Below are positions 57,045 to 64,000 of a stretch of 64,000 bases of DNA, one piece after another; the stretch's first letter is position 1, and each line of letters opens with the position of its first letter. The stretch covers positions 62,001-126,000 of the forward strand of contig VXBP01004084.1 of assembly GCA_013400115.1 (NCBI GenBank), given 5' to 3'. The notes under the pieces were generated by a model. The model worked only from the letters and a program-made list of their open reading frames with translations, was not told the DNA's origin and did no database searches. Made by a program: the position numbers and the translations under genes. The stretch is from Rhinopomastus cyanomelas (lineage: Eukaryota > Chordata > Aves > Bucerotiformes > Rhinopomastidae).

Positions 57045-57518
57045 TGCACTTTTCCAGAGAGAGCTAGTGTTGTTGTAGGAGTGTGCCCTCCATAATATGT
57101 CGGGGTGTAACAGAAATACTTTAAAGAAAATGGTTATCCCAGATTTTAAAGAGAACTGAAGGCTTGGTTTTCCAAAAAGCCACTTGTACAAAGTGGAGGT
57201 TGTGACAGACACCTCAGCCAAAAAGCAAGTCTTGCTGCTAAAATATAATAGAAATTAAATTCTCTTCAGTTGCTGATGGACTTCAGGTTAGAAACAGCCT
57301 TTCAGTATCTCTCAAATTCAGATAACCTAGAGCAAGAACAGCTAGCAATTTCTAAAAACATTATTTCAGATATGGAGAAGCAATAGCAAAGCTTGAAAAA
57401 GCTGAGAAAATCAACTGACTGTTAAAACCTACCCCTGTGCTCTGCTCTGCCTGCCTACAGAATACAGCTCCAACACACAATAGGTGGAAAGTGTGACTTT
57501 CACTGTGCTATGACTTAC

Positions 57519-57572
57519 CTGAAAGTCAGTCTGCTTGAAGAAAACAGAACAACCCAAAATGCCAGAAGCTGC
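57519..57572 (-). CDS. Gene B candidate exon with hydrophobic segment
   Basis: 54 nt between ACTTTTCAG and a consensus GTAAGT donor. In the phase from 59.5 kb it reads G-QLLAFWVVLFSSSRLTF, a stretch long and hydrophobic enough to begin a membrane helix. It is also open in phase 0 (AASGILGCSVFFKQTDFQ). No exon further left on this strand could be joined in phase. Confidence 0.35.
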
Positions 57573-59428
57573 CTGAAAAGTTCCATAGTCTCCAGCAACG
57601 GCATACAGAAATAAGAAAACCCAAAAAATCAAAAACACAAGCTCAGACTTCTAATTTAGTTTCCAGCAGCACCTAGAGCCTTCCAGTACCTCAGAGTTGG
57701 TTGTAGACAAATCCTGAGGCCAGAGGTGCCCCAATTCTTGCCTGGTTAGATCACAAGGCATTGGGAACAGCTGCAGAAAGGCAGAGCCTTTACACAACAG
57801 AGAACTGAGTGACACTAGGTCACAACTTATTTTCTTACTGATTAGTTCAGGAAAGCACAGAAGTGTTGTACCTCTAGCCATTGGTTCATTCTAAATGACT
57901 CTGAAAAAGTGTGATTGTGGATTGGGTTTAGTTGCCACAAGCACCTAAACAGGAATGTACAAGGCTAACTCCTTGCACTTCTACCTAGAAACCAGTTTCA
58001 GGCACCTCACAAGAACATGGAGAGCAAGAGAAAAGCTTTCAACACCTGCAAGCCCCAGTCCTCCAAGCTAATTGTTCCCAGCTAGTCTTGACAGACACCA
58101 TTGGAATATGGAAAGAAGCCAAACCTCAACCGTGATAGACTTTAGCTCAAAGGAACACCTCATATTATATTTCACTGCTTATTAGAGCTTGAATTGGGCA
58201 TCATGATCAGAAATGAGGTGGTTCTCTTCATTTTCTGGATGTTGAATATTCATCAGTCTTTGTAGCATCTCCCCACCAACACACAACTGAGCTACCTGCT
58301 TCCTAGACACCTCATTAGAAACAGCTGCCAAGCGACACCAGCACCGCCTGACCTACAGAAAACTTCTGTTTTCATCTGTAGCAAAGAAACGAAAAGCACG
58401 AAGGTTTCTTCCGACAGCAGAGCCCAGGATCACCCCAGTTTGTAACACAGAAAATGCCGTCATACTAAAAGGACAAATCCTGGATTTAGAATGAGTCTTT
58501 CCTGGAAAAGACAGACCACATGATGACTGGGTGGGTTTCTTGAGTTATAACATTGAATGGGTTTTGTGTAGATCCATAACAAACAGACAGAACTCTGGGG
58601 AGCAGCTTGCTGTAGTGAAAAAATACCTGAAATCAGGATATTCTTTCACTTCCTCCCATGAAAGACTGAGGGAAAGAACCACCAGCTCTGCTGTTGTGTG
58701 AATCATGACTCTTGGACTCTTAGCATTATCATTATAGCATCATGCTGCTGAAAGACAAGAACTGAGGCTGAAACAAATGAAGACAGTAAGTTCCAAGCAC
58801 AATCCCAAGTTGCCATAAACTGGACTCAAGTCAGGCTCAAACCTAGCTAAAGCGCTCTTGGTCTCTTCCCTTGAGTTTATTAGAGTCTAGTAGGCACCTA
58901 GCACTGGTTTAGGTGCTGCAGAGCAAATCTTGCTCTGTAAAATCATCCTGAAGTCCTTTAGCACTAATACCATCTGTCCTTAATCAAGATGGAGGTCTAG
59001 TGATCAAAGAAGAGGTTTTCTTCGATCAATCTGGGTATAAGTCCTGCCAGGTTCAGAGGTTAAAGTGTTCACTCCCAGTGTTATTAATACCCTGTAAAAC
59101 TTCTGAACACTGTTGGCCTTCCAGCAGTTCTGTTGATGTTTTTAATGTTCCAGGAAAATCTGCCAAGAAGGGAAATACCAAAAAAAGAAGTGCATGACAT
59201 GCTCTCTGACTTAAAAATGGTCCAAGGAATTAGCAGTTTCTCCACATATTTAACAACTCTTCATGCTAAAAACTACTGTGAACTCTGAAAAACTCTAAGG
59301 TCTTACCCCAAACAAGGAGACTCATGCTCTAGATACAAACACATTCCAGACTTCATAAAGGTACATCCCATGCTGCCAACATGCAGATAAGAGACTTCAA
59401 TCAAGATACTTGACCACAAAAGACTTAC

Positions 59429-59508
59429 CCCAATACAGATCCTGCCACAAACTCCTGCTTGTCAGCAGCTCTGGTGTATATGTGCAGACACTTCTGTTCC
59501 TGCTTAGG
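59429..59508 (-). CDS. Gene B candidate exon (26 codons)
   Basis: 80 nt between TTGCTCTGCTGTTACAG and a consensus GTAAGT donor. Reads PKQEQKCLHIYTRAADKQEF then VAGSVL, leaving GG. The same frame stays open for 26 more codons upstream, to about 59,588, so a longer exon beginning near there is possible. A second frame is also open across the 80 nt. Product not recognised. Confidence 0.45.
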
Positions 59509-59735
59509 CTGTAACAGCAGAGCAAGTTCAGAGACTGCCTCTACTGCTTCAGACAGCTGCTTGTAATTCCTGAACGAGCTTCCTCACCTGAACAGATAAA
59601 TTACAGCATGTGGAGGGCATCCCCGTCAGATTGTTCCTTAAAAGCCTGCAGAAGGTGTAGGGGGTTTTACTGATCCAGATGGGACAGGACATAAAATCCC
59701 TATCTGTAACTGCTATCTATCAGCCTGTTGGTGAT

Positions 59736-60184
59736 CGTAGAATCATAGAAAGACCAGGGTTGGAAGGGACCTCAGAGATCATCGTTCCAACCCCCCTGAA
59801 CAGGCAGGGACACCTTCACTAGAGCTGGTTACTGAGGGCCCCAGCCAACCTGGCCTTTAACACTTGCAGGGATGGAGCAGCCACAATTTCCTTGGGCAAC
59901 CTGTTCCAGCATCTCACCACCCTCACAGCAAAGAATTTGTTCCTCATGTCCAATTTCAATCTCTGTTCTTCAAGTCTGCAACCCTTTCCCCTTGTCCTCT
60001 AGCTACCACTTGTGTAAAAAGCCCTACCCTAACTTTCTTGTAGCCCCCTTCTGATACTGGAAAGCAGCTAGAAGGTCACCTGGGAGCCTCCTCTTCTCCA
60101 GGCTGAACAACCCCAACTTGCTCAGCCTGTCCTCAGAGGGCAGGTGCTCCAGCCCTCTGATCATTGGAGTTGCTCTCCTCTGCA
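59736..60184 (-). mobile_element. CR1: CR1 fragment, distinct subfamily
   Basis: Antisense tail CGTAGAATCATAGAAAGACC, GAACAGGCAGGGACACCTTC, then ORF2-end blocks (CCTTGGGCAACCTGTTCCAG; minus strand reads GLEHLPSEDRLSKLGLFSLE). Its UTR matches the second tail module of the composites better than the main group. Confidence 0.88.
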
Positions 60185-60479
60185 TACAGATGTGTAGGTA
60201 TGTTTGGATGCCTTTAAGGGAGAAGAGACACAACCACATGCAGAACCAAAAGTGGCAAATGCAAGGAAGAAATGACTTTGCATTTTTTAGTCAATTGCCT
60301 AACCCCCCAGCAATTGCACACTTACTGTGGTCTGTCATTGGAAGACACACTGTTTCCTGAAGTTAAAACCCATGGCACTCATCAAATAAAAAAGAACTAA
60401 ATAATTTGTTGATTTCCAAAGTACTTGAACAGTTTATAAACTACCTGCTTTTTCTAACTTTCATTAAAAATCTTCGTAT

Positions 60480-60520
60480 ACATATAATGTATATATTATT
60501 ATAGATATATGTGTATACAT
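60480..60520. repeat. AT-rich simple sequence
   Basis: Imperfect TATA/ATGTATAT run just before a CR1 tail. Confidence 0.6.
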
Positions 60521-60549
60521 CTTTCATGCCATATTTTTATTACAAGAAT

Positions 60550-60925
60550 AGAATCATAGAATCACAGAATCATTAGGGATTAGAAGGGACCCTGAAAGAT
60601 CATCTAGTCCAATCCCCCTGACACAGCAGGATCACTTCACTGGAGAAGTTATAGAATCAGAATCACTCAGGGTTGGAAGGGACCACCTGATCATCCAGTT
60701 CCAACCCCCCCACCATGGGCAGGGACACCCCACCCTAGATCAGGCTGGCCAGAGCCCCATCCAGCCTGGCCTTAAACACCTCCAGGGACGGGGCCCCAGC
60801 CACCTCCCTGGGCAACCCATTCCAGGCTCTCACCACTCTCACAGTGAAGAACTTTCTCCTCACATCCACTCTAAATCTACCCATCTCCAGCTTTGCTCCG
60901 TTCCCCCTATGTCCCTTGTGACTCT
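60550..60925 (-). mobile_element. CR1: CR1 composite with two 3' tails (type a), longest copy
   Basis: Antisense tail module (ATCACAGAATCATTAGGGAT to GACACAGCAGGATCAC), joint TTCACTGGAGAAGTTATAGA, then the second module (CACTCAGGGTTGGAAGGGAC) followed by its own upstream region: AGGCTGGCCAGAGCCCCATC, CCTCCCTGGGCAACCCATTC and GTGAAGAACTTTCTCCTCAC. The second module is therefore a complete CR1 end, with an extra tail attached downstream. Confidence 0.9.
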
Positions 60926-60946
60926 CTCTTACCTTGTGACTCTCTC
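60914..60946. repeat. 15-bp direct repeat, 18-bp period
   Basis: CCTTGTGACTCTCTC occurs at 60,914 and 60,932. Confidence 0.8.
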
Positions 60947-61654
60947 ACCACAGCTGTTCCTGAATTTGGGTCTCAAAGATCAAGATTACCACCACACATC
61001 CTTAAAAATACAAGTAGCCTTTCCAGGGGTGAAGTAGTTGACAGACTCAGTTACAATGGAGTTATAGCTTAGAAGTTAAGTTCTTAAAGCTGTTAAAAGT
61101 AGCTGATCATGTACCCGGTGTAATCACTGTCATAATGTGATATTTTATGAACCATTGTGAAGCACTAATGAAATCAGCCTTCAGCAAGGGCTGCTAACAT
61201 CAGTAGGAGGGACACCACCAAAAAGAGCCTGACTTCCCTCAACCTTTGTGGCCTTAGGAATGTCAGGTTTTGGAACACAAAGTGTCACCAACCACACACC
61301 AGTTCACATAATTTAAACAGAGGACTGAGATTGTGGAGGTATTTTTCTGTATGAAAACAGAACATTTTGTATCTTACTTGAAGGGTTTTGCATGTCCAAA
61401 CACAAATAAAGTGTGCCAGGACCACAGCTGTTTGAGCTGATGCCTCCAGCTGTCTCTACTTGTGTTCCCAGCTTCATTTTTCAAACACAATCGTGCATCT
61501 AACTTAAAGAAAATGGGATTATCTAGACCATCGGTTTTAATGGGTTAGAAGACAAAACTGGGACAGACTGTGAATGGTGGTTAAAGTTACAGCTCCAAAC
61601 TGCTTGGGTAGCCACATGGTTTCCTCACTGTGTTCTACTGCAGGAGATGCCTCA

Positions 61655-61882
61655 AGCTTCAACAGGGGAGGTTTGAACTGGACGTCAGGAGGAAGTTCTT
61701 CAGGGAGGGGGTGGTCAGGCACTGTGGTGGGCTCCCCAGTGGTTGAGTCCTTGTCCCTGGATGTGTTTAAAAGTCACTTAGATGTAGTGTTGGGGGATCT
61801 GGTTTAGGGGTGAACTTGTAGAGCAGGGTTCATGGTTGGACTCGATGATCCCAGGGGTCTTTTCCATCCTGAATGATTCTAT
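61655..61882 (+). mobile_element. CR1: CR1 fragment, older subfamily
   Basis: TTTGAACTGGACGTCAGGAG, GAAGTTCTTCAGGGAGGGGG, the TCCCTGGATGTGTTTAAAAG block and a tail GGTCTTTTCCATCCTGAATG ending ATTCTATG. Confidence 0.85.
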
Positions 61883-61965
61883 GTCTGCACATACAGAGAA
61901 CCAGACTCGCACTACCAAGGCATTGTGAAGTCCTCAGCTGTGTGAGATTTTTCACTTTTACTTAC

Positions 61966-62115
61966 ACTGTCTTTTGTTTGAAGGAGATTGTCATGTACGT
62001 TGAAGGAAAAGGTTGACCAACAGCTCAAACACAGATTCTTCTTCTTTATTTCTAGATTACCACGCCACTGTTTTTGATAAAATACATGAAAGAACAGGGC
62101 AGGTCCTACAGATTC
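61966..62115 (-). CDS. Gene B candidate exon (50 codons)
   Basis: 150 nt, exactly 50 codons, between a strong acceptor (TTTTTTTAAAACTCAG) and a GTAAGT donor. Reads ESVGPALFFHVFYQKQWRGN, then a lysine-rich patch, a Cys pair (CLSC) and ends NLLQTKDS. Not recognised. It joins in phase 0 to the 59.5-kb exon on the same strand. Confidence 0.42.
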
Positions 62116-62647
62116 CTGAGTTTTAAAAAAAGATGATGTTACCACATACTGCTCAACCCAGCCTGGTCCAGCTGAGTCTCCTGCACTGACCCTTCCTTAA
62201 AAAAAAAAAAGAGGTGCAAAACACCCTTTTACAGGAACGTGGCCCCTACTGAGCTGCTGACCCACTACACGTCTGTTACCCCATATGATGCTTGCTTTGA
62301 TTTTTCTGAAGTAGGACCACAATTACCAGTTTCTTTTTTGCTGGCTTTCAGACAGACAACGTCTCACAAAAGTGAGTTCTGAATTCCATTGTGTCCTTAG
62401 AAGAAGGAAAACGCCGTGAGCCTTCGTTGTGTTGAGTCTCATCTGTTATATCTGTTTTATGCAAGTTACAACTGACTGGGTTAAGGTTCGTTTTAGTCTC
62501 ACCCTAACTGAACCCTAGTATTTTAATTTCTCCTCTAAGTTCACTTTTTGAAGACAGAGCTTCAATCCATTTCTGTTTTTGCTCTATTTCTTTCCTAGAA
62601 TGATTTGGGTGACAAAACCCAATGTGAAATTTCAGATGGTGCCATTT

Positions 62648-62812
62648 AGAATCATAGAGTCATTAGGGATTGGAAGGGACCTTGAAAGATCATCCAGTCC
62701 AATCCCCCCACAACAGCATGTCTACCTAGACCAAGTCATACAGTCAGTCAGGGTTAGAAGGGACCACAGGATCATCCAGTTCCAACTCCCCTACCATGGG
62801 CAGGGACACCCC
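62648..62812 (-). mobile_element. CR1: CR1 composite with two 3' tails (type b)
   Basis: ATCATAGAGTCATTAGGGAT tail module, then CTAGACCAAGTCATACAGTC and AGTCAGGGTTAGAAGGGACC starting a second module, cut off at GGCAGGGACACCCCAC. Confidence 0.88.
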
Positions 62813-62815
62813 ACA

Positions 62816-64000
62816 GGATAATAATAGTTCGCTGTCGCTTTCTTTCCTAATTTCATACAGCGTCAGAGTTGCTTTCCTCTTGTTACTCTCATTTAATCCA
62901 GCCTGTAGGAATTCCTGGATGGTTGTAGTGAGCAGCAACAGTCAGGGTTTGAGCCATCAATTTTAAAACTGCACCAGTGATGCCAACGATTCTCTGCAAC
63001 ATGCATCACGTGTGCTATTAATGCATTTAATTTGTGTATTAACTCCTTTTTCCTTAGCTTGCTTAGACTTCTCTGAGCTTGAAAAGAGCTCAGAATTCTA
63101 TCTCACTTTTGCATTTTCCTGCTTTGGGATATTTTTGGATCATTTTTGCAAATACAAAGCATAAAGACCCAGCAATAAATTTCTAGCATGACACAAAGTC
63201 AGCAGCTGTGGGTGTCTGCACACCCGCAAGGCCACATGTGCACGTGGACACACAAGAAAAGATGCCAAACGTGATGCAGAGCTTTATGTCAACCTTTTAT
63301 CATCTTAAAAGCATTTATTATTGTTTCAGGATTGGTTCTTTTTCTCCACCATGTTTTTTGCAGAAAATACAGGAGGAAATGATTTAGCTACCCCAAGTGA
63401 TTCCGTGGCTCCGCACCACTGGGTACAGAACATGCAAGTACAGCAGTAGAGACTCTGATCATACGATTTGATTTTCCTCTTGCAAAGGTATTTGTGAAAA
63501 CAATAGAAATGTCACTTACGGGGGGATCTGGCAAAACATTTTGAAACATCCACTTCTACCTCAACGTTTACTGTCCCTTTTCCAGTTACGTCCCTGCAGG
63601 TTCTGAAGAATTAGTTCAACTCCAGGGTACAACTTGCCTAAGAAAACAGTTTTAGGGTCTTGACCTCTATTACTATCAAAACACAAACATCTGAAGTTTT
63701 TCTCTGAAATATTTTTCTGATTGTGCTCCAGTTAAACATTTCCACTGGAGCAGCAGGACAATTTTGTCCGAGTTCCTGTTTCGTGGGGCGGTTTTCTTCC
63801 CTTAGGTAGCAGGTCGTTCCGTAAGGTAACCCCACCAGTGACCCAAGTGAGCTACGTCAAACTTGGGCAGTACAATACCCCAGCACTATTTTACATAATA
63901 AGATTTTTTTCTCCAACCCCCAGATGTTGCTAAAGGACAGGAAAAAAAAGACCTGTAAAATTCTTCATCGTGAATCTTTTTTTCTGCAAATCCCTTTTTT
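62816..64000. other. Right end without a supported feature
   Basis: Unique sequence with T-rich runs. No CR1 tail, no exon candidate that joins in phase, no RNA gene seen. Confidence 0.5.

Noticed and set aside
1..64000. CRISPR arrays, rRNA, tRNA, bacterial operons or prophage
   Set aside because: No regularly spaced repeats, no rRNA core sequences, no cloverleaf-forming tRNA, and splice/CR1 evidence points to a bird nuclear genome.

Overview
The window looks like avian nuclear DNA. About thirty CR1 LINE fragments, nearly all 5'-truncated copies keeping the conserved 3' end with its ATTCTRTG-type tail, are scattered on both strands. There is one non-autonomous hAT element, A/T-rich unique sequence, and a single sharp CpG-rich block near 45.3 kb. 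The high CR1 density suggests a CR1-rich neoavian lineage (woodpecker/barbet-like birds would fit), but that is inference. There are no bacterial operons, no CRISPR array, no rRNA and no confident tRNA.

Layout. 0.9-45.5 kb: a candidate minus-strand gene (gene A here). Its putative noncoding first exon lies in the CpG-rich block. A run of mostly small exons follows leftwards, with splice phases that can be joined without a break from a Met codon at 38,931 to a stop at 1,029 (about 355 codons). I do not recognise the product. The larger exons (2.7, 16.0, 28.9, 29.5, 35.9 and 38.9 kb) carry most of the weight; the 15-21 nt exons are weak alone. 5.5-18.9 kb is free of recognisable CR1 and is otherwise plain intron-like sequence. 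45.6-64 kb is CR1-dense and holds a second candidate minus-strand exon series (gene B; 62.0, 59.5 and 57.5 kb, perhaps 54.7 kb), also unrecognised.

Mobile DNA. The longest CR1 copy (51.7-53.0 kb) keeps the end of the endonuclease domain and the reverse-transcriptase FADD block, with the sequence between them deleted. Four CR1 copies have one form of a head-to-tail double 3' end and four have another, which suggests CR1 subfamilies carrying two tail modules. A CR1 at 56.55-57.03 kb is flanked by a perfect 14-bp direct repeat, unusual for CR1. A 235-bp hAT-like element at 19.2 kb has inverted ends and a diverged 8-bp target duplication.

Limits. All gene calls are by-eye exon predictions without homology search or transcript data. 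Open frames of 60-140 codons are common by chance in DNA of this composition, so frames without splice support were left out. Assembly gaps: 93 N at 22,901-22,993 and one N at 40,282.
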